A DNA stretch of 64,000 bases from Chitinophaga niastensis (GTDB lineage Bacteria > Bacteroidota > Bacteroidia > Chitinophagales > Chitinophagaceae), in contig NZ_PYAW01000002.1 in assembly GCF_003014755.1 (NCBI RefSeq), positions 1,488,001-1,552,000 of the forward strand. Direction: 5' to 3'. Shown piece by piece: positions 27,719 through 37,312 of the stretch; the first letter of the stretch is position 1; every line of letters starts with the position of its first letter. The notes under the pieces were generated by a model. The model was given only the letters and a program-made list of their open reading frames with translations, did no database searches and was not told where the DNA came from. The position numbers and the translations under genes are program-made.

Positions 27719-29818
27719 ATGAAAAAAAGTATTCTTCTCTTTAGTTGCCTGCTATTGCTGTTGGCAGCAGTACGGGCGCAGCAAACCACCGATGAATGGC
27801 GCGGCCCCCAATCACTTGAAACCCTGCATGCCGCCAGGGCAGCACTGATTCCATTTCCACAGGAGGTGCATTGGAACCAGGATAACTGGCCGCTTCCAAC
27901 ACAGTTGACGATAAGTTTTTATCCGGATGAATCAGACACGCTAAAAAATGCTGTTCTTTCCTTACAGGAAATATTAGCTGGCTATGATGTTCGTATTACG
28001 TTGAGCCATTTACGTGAGCAAAGCTCTTTTCCCGTAGGTGGTATATTGTTGCGCATTGATAAAAACATTACACCGGTAGCGGAAGGTTATCAGTTAAGCG
28101 TAACGCCCAACGGTATTACTATCATCGCAAAAGATGCCGCCGGGGCTTTTTATGCCGTACAAACCTTCAAACAATTATTGCAGCAAAAAGAGAAAGGGTG
28201 GGAGCTGCCGCAATGCAGCATCCGCGACTGGCCCGCCTTTGGCCTGCGTGGTTTTATGCATGACAACGGACGTAATTTCCAGTCGGTCAGTGCGCTGAAA
28301 CTACAGCTGGACCAGCTGTCGGCGTATAAATTTAACACCTTTCACTGGCACCTGACAGATAATCCTGCCTGGCGTCCGCAAAGTAAACTTTTCCCGCAAC
28401 TGAATGATCCGGCCAATAGAAAGGCAGGTCGCGATCCGGACAGTACTTATAGTTTTGCAGAGATCCTCGATCTTATTCAATATGCAAAAGCGCACTGTAT
28501 ACAGGTGATTCCCGAATTAGATATGCCGGGGCATAGTGCGTACTTTCAAAAGACGTTTGGCTTTAAAATGGGCACAGAAGAAGGTATCACCGTATTGGAA
28601 AAACTGATAGATGAATTTTGTGCTGTCATTCCCGCAGCAGATTGCCCCATTCTGCACATCGGATCTGATGAAGTGCATATTCCGCATCCGGATGAATTTA
28701 TGAAACGGATTGCCGCGCGGGTGAGGGCCAATAGGAGAACCCTCATGGTCTGGAATCCCGGACTGAAAGGAGATACCCACACCATTGAACAACGCTGGAT
28801 AGATGGGGCGAACAATATAAATGCAGCTGCGCAAACAACACCATTTGTAGATTCTTACGTAGGCTACCTTAATTCAGGAGATGTATTATCAAATATGCAA
28901 CGTTATTTTTTCCAGCAACCATGCAACCGGGTACAGGGAGATTCCGTTGCTTTAGGCGGTATTCTTTGCTGCTGGCCGGATGTACGGGTAGATGATAAGA
29001 AAAAGATATTACTGTACAATGGCGTATGGCCCTGCGCCATCACCTATAGTGAAGCATTGTGGTGCGGCAGACCTGGCACCGCAAAAAATTATATGGAAGT
29101 AATGCCTCCCGCTAATACAACACCAGGACAGTACTTTCAGGAGTTCGAAAAGCGACTCGCGTGGTATCGTGATCATTTTTTTGCCCGTCAACCATTTCCT
29201 TTTGTAGCCTTCAGCAACATTACCTGGCAAATGACCGGGCCTTATAAACCCGGCGACGCTGCTTTTGCGCGGGAAAAAGGACCCGGCCCGGCGGCAATCT
29301 GGCAACGGGTAACTGGCGGCGTATTACTATTTGAATCACTGTTAAACAAGCAGGACCCGGAAAAAGATACTTTGTTTACCGTATATGTGCGTACGTTTAT
29401 TTATAGTAACAAACCGCAGCAAATGCATGCCTGGGTTGGGTTTGAAATGCCTGCGCGCTCTAACCGGCAATTCGGTGGTATTCCAGCACAAGGTCAATGG
29501 GATGCCAACGGCGGAAACATCTGGATTAACAATCAACCCGTACCGGCGCCTCAATGGCTGCAACCTGGTGCCAACAGGTACCTGCAAGCTACTTGGGAAA
29601 CACCGGCCAGTGAGATCCCTTACACCGATGAGGAATTTTACTGGACACGCACTCCTGCAGCTATTCCATTAAAAAAAGGATGGAATACCATTTTGATGCG
29701 GGTGCCGCATAGTTATAAGTACCAAAACCACATGTGCGCATTTGTGCCTGTAAAAGCAGATAAAACGGGGAGATGGGTAGAGGATAATGCAGTGAAGCGT
29801 GTAGGAGAAAAGCGTTGA
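27719..29818 (+). CDS. GH20 beta-N-acetylhexosaminidase
   Basis: The 699-residue protein has a signal peptide (MKKSILLFSCLLLLLAAVRAQ), a GH20b-type N-domain (about 45-165) and a GH20 barrel. FNTFHWHLTDN lies at 205-215 and IGSDEVH carries the catalytic Asp317/Glu318 pair of substrate-assisted catalysis. The C-terminal 300 residues are beta-rich with many Trp and may bind sugar. It should remove terminal GlcNAc or GalNAc in the periplasm. Its start is three bases after the receiver stop, so it may belong to the same transcript as the kinase system. Confidence 0.88.
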   Translation: MKKSILLFSCLLLLLAAVRAQQTTDEWRGPQSLETLHAARAALIPFPQEVHWNQDNWPLPTQLTISFYPDESDTLKNAVLSLQEILAGYDVRITLSHLREQSSFPVGGILLRIDKNITPVAEGYQLSVTPNGITIIAKDAAGAFYAVQTFKQLLQQKEKGWELPQCSIRDWPAFGLRGFMHDNGRNFQSVSALKLQLDQLSAYKFNTFHWHLTDNPAWRPQSKLFPQLNDPANRKAGRDPDSTYSFAEILDLIQYAKAHCIQVIPELDMPGHSAYFQKTFGFKMGTEEGITVLEKLIDEFCAVIPAADCPILHIGSDEVHIPHPDEFMKRIAARVRANRRTLMVWNPGLKGDTHTIEQRWIDGANNINAAAQTTPFVDSYVGYLNSGDVLSNMQRYFFQQPCNRVQGDSVALGGILCCWPDVRVDDKKKILLYNGVWPCAITYSEALWCGRPGTAKNYMEVMPPANTTPGQYFQEFEKRLAWYRDHFFARQPFPFVAFSNITWQMTGPYKPGDAAFAREKGPGPAAIWQRVTGGVLLFESLLNKQDPEKDTLFTVYVRTFIYSNKPQQMHAWVGFEMPARSNRQFGGIPAQGQWDANGGNIWINNQPVPAPQWLQPGANRYLQATWETPASEIPYTDEEFYWTRTPAAIPLKKGWNTILMRVPHSYKYQNHMCAFVPVKADKTGRWVEDNAVKRVGEKR

Positions 29819-29837
29819 TTATCTTGCTTTAAATTAA

Positions 29838-29867
29838 ACAGGCCTCAAAAATACTTTTGAGGCCTGT
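29838..29867. terminator. Hairpin between convergent genes
   Basis: ACAGGCCTCAAAA and TTTTGAGGCCTGT form a perfect 13-base stem around ATAC, lying between the GH20 stop and the stop of the first AraC gene. A long T-run is absent on both sides, but the stem is strong enough for a two-way stop. Confidence 0.7.
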
Positions 29868-29894
29868 TCGTTAATGAGTTGGTAAGTGAATGTT

Positions 29895-30902
29895 TTATTG
29901 TGCATGACGGATGCTGGCTGGTGTGCAGCCGTAATATGCTTCAAAGGCTTTCTTCAGGGCATGCCAGTTATCAAATCCTGTTTCGGTGGCAATGGCACCC
30001 AGCCGCTCTTTTGTTGTTGTAATCAAACGATATGCTGTCATCATTTTTTGTTGATGAGCAAAGGCTTCAGGAGTGATAAAGAATAGCTGTTCAAAACCTG
30101 TATTCAGCTCTGTAATCTGCAGCTCATACAGGTATGCCAGTCGCTGTATATTAAATACTTCCTGTACATTCTCCACGAGGTGATCAAAGATCTCTTTTAA
30201 GGTTTCTTTTGTAGCCGGACTCATTTTATTAGTTACGCCAGATAACCTATCCTGGCAGGCAAAGTTAATATAGAGATCTGCGCAACATCTGCGTAAGAAA
30301 AATTTTGCCTGGTCCTCAATAAACCTGCAATTGATAATTGCTGTAATGAGTTCCTTGCAGGCAGCGCTGATCTTGTAAGGGCTTTTATTAAGCGGACCGC
30401 TTACCATACCAATTTCAAATGTCGATAGGTGTTGCAGTGCCGGATATTGTTTTATTAGGTCGGGTAGTGCAGCAGGTAAAATATTGATATGGAAGCTACA
30501 GATCTGATTTCCTGCTTTCACCGGTGCTGTATGGAATGCCGCGTGCAGATTGAATAAGTTGACTTCTTTTTCTCCCAATAGAAATTCTCCTCTGTTGAAA
30601 ATATCTGCGACAATGCCGTCTGCTACCATAAAGTGTAACGCCAGAATTTGATGAGGTGTTTTGGGCGCCAGGATAATGTCGTTGAGTGCGAATATATCGT
30701 GACACCAAATAGAAAAGCCAGGTAATTTAATGTTCTGGCTGAGTGTATCGCAATCTTCATCCTGTCTGAAATAAACTTTGGCATAAGGAAATGCCATTGA
30801 AAGAAATTCTGCCGGCAAGGTTTCAATAGAAGTGAAGTTGTTGTCATCTCTTTCAATCCAGAGTATTTTTTCCTGATTTGTAGTTGGTTGTTTAGGTTGC
30901 AT
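29895..30902 (-). CDS. AraC-family regulator, tandem copy 1
   Basis: The ATG at 30902 (MQPKQPTTNQEKILW) is chosen over a TTG at 30938. The 335-residue protein has a C-terminal AraC HTH pair (about 235-335): RLAYLYELQITELNTGFEQLF, then AFAHQQKMMTAYRLI and IATETGFDNWHALKKAFEAYY. The N-terminal domain is not a recognised cupin but is shared with the neighbouring copy, as IKLPGFSIWCHDIF shows. It is a likely ligand-sensing activator. No target is clear; the GH2/Sus genes or the GH20 gene are near. Confidence 0.85.
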   Translation of the reverse strand: MQPKQPTTNQEKILWIERDDNNFTSIETLPAEFLSMAFPYAKVYFRQDEDCDTLSQNIKLPGFSIWCHDIFALNDIILAPKTPHQILALHFMVADGIVADIFNRGEFLLGEKEVNLFNLHAAFHTAPVKAGNQICSFHINILPAALPDLIKQYPALQHLSTFEIGMVSGPLNKSPYKISAACKELITAIINCRFIEDQAKFFLRRCCADLYINFACQDRLSGVTNKMSPATKETLKEIFDHLVENVQEVFNIQRLAYLYELQITELNTGFEQLFFITPEAFAHQQKMMTAYRLITTTKERLGAIATETGFDNWHALKKAFEAYYGCTPASIRHAQ

Positions 30903-31024
30903 GTTTGTTAATTTAGCTGGTTGACGATTAGCAAACAATGGTGGTACTTTCAGGGAGAGAAATATTTTATCATTACATTCACTTAATTAGACACATCCTG
31001 GAATAAGAAAGTACTATAGGCATT

Positions 31025-32035
31025 TTACTGTGCATTGCGAACGCTGATAGGAGTGTAGCCGTAGTATGCTTCAAACGCTTTCCGCAGCGCATTCCAGCTC
31101 TTAAATCCTGTTTCTTCTGCAATAAAGCTCAACTGTTGTTTAGTCTTTACGACCAGACTATATGCTGCCATCATTTTTTGCTGATGTGCGAAAGCTTTTG
31201 GAGAGATAAAGAACATTTGTTCAAATGCTTCCTTTAACTCCGTTACTGGCACTTCATAGAGGGATGCCAGCCGGTTTATATTAAATACTTCCTTTATATT
31301 TTCTTTCAGGTGATCAAACACGGCTTTCAAAGTTATTCTCATGGCCGGACTTACTTTATTAATGATACCTGATAACTTATCCTGGCGGGCAAAGTTGATA
31401 TAAAGATCTATGCAACACCTGTGCAGGTAGTATTTGGCCTGCTCTTCAATTAATCTGCATTTATAAATAGCTGTGATGAGCTCCTGGCAGGCAGCGCTGA
31501 TCTTATAAGGTTTTTTATTAAGCGGTCCGCTTGTGGTGTCTATTTCCATTGATGCCAGGTGCTGCAGCTCCGGATACTTATTTATAAGTTTTGGTAGAGA
31601 AGCCGGTAAAATATTGACGTGAAAACTAAATATAACATTTCCTGCTTCCATTTGTGCTGTGTGAAAGCGTGCGTGCAGGTTAAACAGGTTCACTTCTTTT
31701 TCATTTAGCAGAAAAAGTCCCCTGTGGGAAATATCTGCCACAACACCATCTGCTTCCATGAAGTGTAGTGCCAGTATCTGATAAGGGGTTTGTGGAGCCA
31801 GGATGATATTCTCGTGCGCATATATTTCGTGGCTCCATATAGAAAAATCCGGTAGTTTAATGTTCTGGCTAAGTGTATCACAATCTGCGTCCTGGTTGAA
31901 ATAAACACCTGCATAAGGAAGTATCAGCGGGATAAATTCTGAAGGCACGGTTTCAATAGGAGTGTAGTCACTATCCTCTCTCTCGATCCAGAGTATTTTC
32001 ATAGGATTCTGCTCAGGTGGATTTTTCATTTGCAT
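31025..32035 (-). CDS. AraC-family regulator, tandem copy 2
   Basis: This 336-residue paralogue of the next gene matches it along the full length, clearly over half identical by eye: the N-terminal ILWIERE, DTLSQNIKLP, ISAACQELITAI, and the HTH segment AFAHQQKMMAAYSLV then ETGFKSWNALRKAFEAYYGYTP. The pair arose by tandem duplication. Both copies keep full HTH regions, so both may be active, perhaps answering to different ligands. The gap of 122 bases could hold a promoter for copy 1. Confidence 0.85.
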   Translation of the reverse strand: MQMKNPPEQNPMKILWIEREDSDYTPIETVPSEFIPLILPYAGVYFNQDADCDTLSQNIKLPDFSIWSHEIYAHENIILAPQTPYQILALHFMEADGVVADISHRGLFLLNEKEVNLFNLHARFHTAQMEAGNVIFSFHVNILPASLPKLINKYPELQHLASMEIDTTSGPLNKKPYKISAACQELITAIYKCRLIEEQAKYYLHRCCIDLYINFARQDKLSGIINKVSPAMRITLKAVFDHLKENIKEVFNINRLASLYEVPVTELKEAFEQMFFISPKAFAHQQKMMAAYSLVVKTKQQLSFIAEETGFKSWNALRKAFEAYYGYTPISVRNAQ

Positions 32036-32352
32036 TAATTTAAGGTTTGTAATGATGTAAGATATCAGTACCGCAGCAATGAAATGAGTTGTATCTTTTG
32101 CTACACTTAGGTTATTGCTTATAATATAAACACATATGACAGTTACAACGTACTACGCCATGAGAAAATTTTTTATAAAATGATAATGTTTTGACGATTA
32201 CCTGGCGATTTTTAGAAATTAAGTCACCAACAAGACTATCAGCGACGACTTTTGTAATAAGATGTTAACCTTCATCTTATCTTTTTTGAAGAATCCTATT
32301 TTTATATGTAAAGCTGAGCATAAAGTATGAATACGTACTTATTGCTTCTTTA
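32036..32352. other. Intergenic region, no gene seen
   Basis: These 317 AT-rich bases separate the AraC copy 2 start from the GH2 stop, both on the minus strand. It must hold the AraC promoter. I see no clear TAnnTTTG box, strong hairpin or RNA gene in it. Confidence 0.5.
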
Positions 32353-35082
32353 TCAGTTTTTATTTTCTGGCCAGGTGGGGATGCCTTTTTTCATTTTTTC
32401 TAAGGCGTCGACAAATTCTTTTTCATCAGGGGAATCCCTTTTAAGATACAGGGCCTTTTCTTCCCATTGGATTGCTTCATTTGATTTCTTTAGCTTATAG
32501 AGTAGGTTAGCATAGGTGTCATATGCCTCCGGAGATTGATCAAATGTTTCAATGTTGTATTTCATCACATTTGCTGCAAATTCAAGCACTTTGGGATTAT
32601 CTGCGTGTTCAAATAAGGTCCATGATGCATTATTGATGTGGTATTCGCTATGCTTAAGTGCTTTTTCAAAATAAAGTACATAATATTTTGCAAAATTATT
32701 CCAATCCTTTGTAACTATCCAATAGTAAAGCATACGCTTCCCCAAAATAAATTCTTCTCCTAGGCTACCATATTTATTGATTACCCTTTGTTGGATAGCA
32801 TCCCAATCAGGATGGGCATTATCCCCACTTATATAAGGTGATATTTCTTCAGTATTTATGATTTGTTTTACTTCCCCTTCAGCTTGATTTTCCCCAAGTA
32901 TAGTATTCACTTTTTCTGATTGCGTTCTGAACAGTTCAAAGCCCTTGTCTTTAGAGGTACGGGTAATTTGCCGAATGAAAGTTAAATTTTCTTTTGAATA
33001 TGGTTCTTTCAATATATTAATGTAATCATTTCCAAATTGTGTTGCTCTTGGCTGGTCCTTTTTTCTTAAAGAGATTAACGTCAGTCTTCTTAAGAAGGCT
33101 GAATCTCGCTTTCCTTTTTCATATTGGTTCAGAAACGCTTCATATTTGCTATCGTTATCGTTAATGTCAATATTTTCAGCAATGACAAATTGGGGATCCA
33201 GTGCAAAAGCTTTTGTTTGATTTACAAGCGCTTTATTAATATCCCGGATCTCATTTATTGGTATCTTAATTATTGCACGATCATAAGTAAGCAACCCGTT
33301 TTCTTCTCCCTCTACGTCAAAAGGTTGAGTATAAATAGAAGCGCTTAAGCCTTCTGCTTCCAGTTGTTTAAGGTGTTTGGTCATCATTTCATATTTCCCT
33401 TTTAATTCTGCAGGCGTTACCTGGATATAACCCCATCCCTGCAGATCATTCCACTCATGACTGGGTACAGGTACACCAACACCACCAAATTCACCGAGTG
33501 CCCTTGCTTTACCTGGTTGTGCAGGTGCATTCATTGGATTAGGATAAGCATGTACATCCGTCATATTACTACTGATCCAGGGAGAATCAGATGGGTCACG
33601 TAATTCATTATTCACATATAATAATTCACCTGTATGGCCATTTACAATCCTGCTGGAATCGTAATTTTCTACCCACTCGGTCAACCTTTTTTGATCATAG
33701 GCCCCCCATCTTTCATTAAAAAGAACCCAAGTGACAATGCTTGGATGGTTGTGTAATTGATCCATTGTTTCCTGCATCTCCTTTTCAAAAATTTGTCTGG
33801 ACCCTTCCGGAAGGGAATGAGGAGGATTTACAAAATCCTGCCATACCAGCATACCCATTTTGTCAGCATGGTAATACCATCTTTCCGGTTCAATCTTGAT
33901 ATGTTTCCGAATAGTGTTGAACCCCATTGATTTAATTGCTTTGATATCAAAAGCTAATGCTTCATCTGTAGGTGCAGTGTACAACCCTTCAGGCCAGAAG
34001 CCTTGGTCAAGGGTTCCAAGATTATAGGTGTATTTGTTGTTTAAGAAGATACGATCTATTCCTTTTTCATCTTTTTGAATATTGATTTTGCGCATCCCGA
34101 AATAACTCTCTACCTGGTCTACTGTTTTTGTTCCCCGTACTAGTTTTATAGAAAGATCGTATAAGAATGGATCGTCTGGTGACCAGAGATGTGCATTAGG
34201 TATTGTCATTGAGAATATCTCAGAAGCGGCTTCCTTATAGGCTTGCTGAACGGAGCTAAGTAGCAACTTTTTGATACTAACTATCTTTCCACTTGCTTTT
34301 GCTGTTACTTCTATCTTTAAGTCATTCGCTTCATTAGCAGTGTTCACATTTATATTCAATAAGCCTTTGTCTATATCGGGTGTGGTTTTAATGTTTATAA
34401 TATGTGTAGTTGGTACTTTCTCTATCCATACCGTTTGCCAGATACCACTGGAGGGAGTATAGTAAATATTGGCAGGATTGAGTACTTGTTTACCGTGCGG
34501 GTTGGGCCCTTGGTCGGTAGGATCATACACTTTTACAAGCAGTTCATTGTTGCCGGGTTGTAAATAATCAGTGATGTCAAATGAAAAATTTTGATATCCA
34601 CCAGAATGCTGCCCTACCTCTTTTTTATTCACAAAAAGGGTCGCTTGCCAGTCTACTGCGCCAAAGTGTAGAAGTAACCTTTCGCCTTTAGCAAGAATAG
34701 GATTCTGAATGTTTCGCTTGTACCATAGACGCTGGTCTGGTGTCAGTGATTTCTGTACACCAGATAATGCGGACTCAATTGGGTAAGGAACCAATATTGT
34801 TCCTTCATAATTAGTAGGAATAGAATTTTTTGAATCTGTGATTACATATTCCCAAAGCCCATTTAGGTTTTGCCAGCTTTTACGTACCATTTGAGGACGT
34901 GGATATTCTTTTAATGCATTTGCAGGATTCACATCCTTTGCCCATCGGGATTGCATATGGATAGGCTGCATGCTATAGTTGTCAGCTCTCAGATCTTTCG
35001 ATAATGAGATATGATTATCCTGTGCATAACAGTTAGTTGTTATTAGTGCCAATAGTGTCAGAATGTTATTTTTTTTTGTCAT
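32353..35082 (-). CDS. GH2 glycosidase with extra helical C-terminal domain
   Basis: The 909-residue exported protein (signal MTKKNNILTLLALITTNCYAQ) has the GH2 order: sugar-binding jelly roll (about 65-225), immunoglobulin-like domain (225-335) and TIM barrel (340-630). The acid/base is Glu457 in VLFNERWG and the nucleophile Glu531 in ALGEFGG. Beta-galactosidase, -glucuronidase or -mannosidase activity is possible. Residues 640-909 form an extra helical, TPR-like domain (NNASWTLFEHADNPKVLEFAANVM, SPEAYDTYANLLYKLKKSNEA) like the tail of secreted Bacteroidota thioredoxin proteins. It follows SusCD and probably acts on the same glycan. Confidence 0.88.
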   Translation of the reverse strand: MTKKNNILTLLALITTNCYAQDNHISLSKDLRADNYSMQPIHMQSRWAKDVNPANALKEYPRPQMVRKSWQNLNGLWEYVITDSKNSIPTNYEGTILVPYPIESALSGVQKSLTPDQRLWYKRNIQNPILAKGERLLLHFGAVDWQATLFVNKKEVGQHSGGYQNFSFDITDYLQPGNNELLVKVYDPTDQGPNPHGKQVLNPANIYYTPSSGIWQTVWIEKVPTTHIINIKTTPDIDKGLLNINVNTANEANDLKIEVTAKASGKIVSIKKLLLSSVQQAYKEAASEIFSMTIPNAHLWSPDDPFLYDLSIKLVRGTKTVDQVESYFGMRKINIQKDEKGIDRIFLNNKYTYNLGTLDQGFWPEGLYTAPTDEALAFDIKAIKSMGFNTIRKHIKIEPERWYYHADKMGMLVWQDFVNPPHSLPEGSRQIFEKEMQETMDQLHNHPSIVTWVLFNERWGAYDQKRLTEWVENYDSSRIVNGHTGELLYVNNELRDPSDSPWISSNMTDVHAYPNPMNAPAQPGKARALGEFGGVGVPVPSHEWNDLQGWGYIQVTPAELKGKYEMMTKHLKQLEAEGLSASIYTQPFDVEGEENGLLTYDRAIIKIPINEIRDINKALVNQTKAFALDPQFVIAENIDINDNDSKYEAFLNQYEKGKRDSAFLRRLTLISLRKKDQPRATQFGNDYINILKEPYSKENLTFIRQITRTSKDKGFELFRTQSEKVNTILGENQAEGEVKQIINTEEISPYISGDNAHPDWDAIQQRVINKYGSLGEEFILGKRMLYYWIVTKDWNNFAKYYVLYFEKALKHSEYHINNASWTLFEHADNPKVLEFAANVMKYNIETFDQSPEAYDTYANLLYKLKKSNEAIQWEEKALYLKRDSPDEKEFVDALEKMKKGIPTWPENKN

Positions 35083-35266
35083 TATGTAAAATTTAGACTC
35101 AATTCATTTTTCATTTGAAGAAGTAGGTATGTTTTCTAAGTACCCGATTATTTTACTTTAGAATGTATGGATCATTATGTGCAATTTTATTAATTTGTTC
35201 TTTTGGATTTAATGACCATCTTTTTTTAGCAGCACTAACTAATGAGAATATAAAATCCGGGTGATT

Positions 35267-35650
35267 TTAGCTTCTATTATATTTTTTGGGTAAGAAAAAG
35301 TACTGTTCATTAACATCTGGTGCTTTGACAACCTTGTCTACAAAGAGAATAGTATCAGTGAAACCAACAATGACTTCATAGATTAATTCGCTATTGGGTA
35401 TCTACTTGATCCTTCTTTTATAGAATTTAATCTGATATATGCTTGCAGAGCCCACACCAAGTGGCATAACATCCGTAAAATGTATTTATTGTCTGTTTTT
35501 TACCAGTAATTGCTGCCCTGTATTATTTTCTTCAAGTCGCATACCTTGCTTAATACGGCTTTTCTTGATAGAAATCTACCAGATTGTATGAGTCTGCCCG
35601 AGACTTAATCCGTAAGTCATAAGTACTATTGCTTGCACATTCATTAAAAT
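35267..35650 (-). pseudogene. Decayed coding stretch with thioredoxin-like motif
   Basis: No intact gene fits between SusD and GH2, yet protein-like text remains on the minus strand. One frame reads CYATWCGLCK at 35442-35471, very like the thioredoxin active site, but a stop follows at 35427-35429. A second frame is open from about 35650 to a stop at 35267-35269, broken only by in-frame stops at 35576-35578, 35486-35488 and 35402-35404. Its last part reads ELIYEVIVGFTDTILFVDKV. Both cannot be the original frame unless frameshifts occurred. Loss of a thioredoxin gene from the Sus operon is the preferred reading. Confidence 0.4.
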
Positions 35651-35724
35651 AGAAATGGGAATTAATTAATATGGTAATTATCTTTTACGTGTTTTTGCCT
35701 TTCTCTTTGATTGAGTAGGGTATT

Positions 35725-37251
35725 TTAATACCCCGGATTTTGCACTAGATTAGGATCACTCAATAAGTCTGATAATATAAAAGGATACCATTGCCAATTG
35801 CTATTCCATATACCACCTTTCTGCGGAGTAACTTTACTCATAACTGTATCAACGATATTTGATCTTTTTAGGTCCAGCCACCGATGCCCCCATTCTGTAA
35901 ATAGTTCGACCTGCCGTTCATGGAGAATAGTTGTTAGTAGTCCAGGTTTTGTACTTTCTGTTGTATTAAGCAGACCAGCCCTGTTACGGATTACATTTAA
36001 ATCACTAGCAGCTCCTGTAATATTTCCTTGCTGGGCTCTTGCTTCTGCCCGTATGAGATACTGTTCAGCTAATCGTAATACCACAGTATATTCTGTAACA
36101 GGAGCATTGGGAGCAATAACTTTATACTTATACGGATAATAATAAGTGATCGTCGTTAAACTATCTTTATTTACTACTACACTATCAACCCAATTGATTT
36201 TTCGTTGGTCACCTGGTTCAAAACTAGTTACAACATTATTACTCAAATAAACAGGATACTGATATTCAGTAGTTGGACCAGTGCTTGGAAGTACAAAAAG
36301 TTTCGCATCTTGGGTATTAGAAATTAACCCAGGATTTGAAACAGGTTGCAATTGCCAAATGGTTTCTGTACTAGTGTTTAAAAATACATTGTTAAGTGTA
36401 TTTAGATTGTATAGGGACGAGTTATTGATGATTTTAGTAGCCTGTATTTCTGCATTTGCCCAGTCTTCAGTATATAAATATACTCTCGCTAATAAGGCAG
36501 TCGAGGCCCATTTGTTAGGCCTTAGTCTATCATTAGCTGACGTTAGTGCGTCTGCAGCTACATAGCCGTCAGTTAAAAGCTCTTGAGCCTCTTTTAAATC
36601 CACAATTATCTGTTGGTAAACTTTAGCTTTGATAGTTCGGGGAAGTAACGCATTTACAGTATAATCAGTGCCGGTTGCTAACGGGACATCACCATATAAA
36701 TTAACTAAGTAAAAGTAACAAAAGGCTCTCATAAACTTAGCTTCGCCAAGAAGGTGTTGCTTTACAGCTGGTGTTAAACCAGTGGATTGGGTCAAACCTT
36801 CTATTGCCGAATTGGTTATAAAAATAGTAAGATAGGTAGAATTGGAAAAATCAGTACCTCCTGCAATAGATTTGTTTAATGAGTTCAAATAATATTCGAT
36901 GTATTCGGCTTGCCTATTCGATGACCCTCCATAAAGTGTCAATTCATCTGCTGATAATGCTGGGAATAGTGACAAACTGGCTAATCCATCACCGCGCAAG
37001 CTCAAACTTGTCTTGGCATATATACCAGTCAAAACAGCAGCTGCAGTGGCATCTGAATTATAAACATTCGCTGCATTGGTACTAGTAACTGGAGCATTTA
37101 TTTCCAATAATTTTTTGCACCCAAAGATGTTAAGTAAGAAGATCAACATCATTAATTTATAATACGAAGTTAGATGAGTAAAATAGGGAAAAGTAGCATT
37201 GCATATCTTTGGGCTTAGTTTCAAAAAGTAGGTCTTGTATTTTGATTGCAT
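35725..37251 (-). CDS. SusD/RagB-family nutrient-binding lipoprotein
   Basis: The 508-residue protein is a SusD-type surface lipoprotein. The longest frame has about 33 odd residues before MMLIFLLNIFGCKKLLEI, whose Cys is the lipid site. An ATG at 37152 or 37149 may therefore be the true start. TPR-like helices (EAKFMRAFCYFYLVNLYGDVPL, NKWASTALLARVYLYTEDWANA) and C-terminal VLRLAEQYLIRAEARAQQGN and ERQVELFTEWGHRWLDLKR are typical. It caps the SusC barrel and binds an oligosaccharide or peptide. It lies 61 bases after SusC in the same operon. Confidence 0.9.
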   Translation of the reverse strand: MQSKYKTYFLKLSPKICNATFPYFTHLTSYYKLMMLIFLLNIFGCKKLLEINAPVTSTNAANVYNSDATAAAVLTGIYAKTSLSLRGDGLASLSLFPALSADELTLYGGSSNRQAEYIEYYLNSLNKSIAGGTDFSNSTYLTIFITNSAIEGLTQSTGLTPAVKQHLLGEAKFMRAFCYFYLVNLYGDVPLATGTDYTVNALLPRTIKAKVYQQIIVDLKEAQELLTDGYVAADALTSANDRLRPNKWASTALLARVYLYTEDWANAEIQATKIINNSSLYNLNTLNNVFLNTSTETIWQLQPVSNPGLISNTQDAKLFVLPSTGPTTEYQYPVYLSNNVVTSFEPGDQRKINWVDSVVVNKDSLTTITYYYPYKYKVIAPNAPVTEYTVVLRLAEQYLIRAEARAQQGNITGAASDLNVIRNRAGLLNTTESTKPGLLTTILHERQVELFTEWGHRWLDLKRSNIVDTVMSKVTPQKGGIWNSNWQWYPFILSDLLSDPNLVQNPGY

Positions 37252-37312
37252 AATATTTGATCTTTATTTGTTTGATCTCCTGATTGTTGCTTCTCCGAGT
37301 CATTATTTACTA

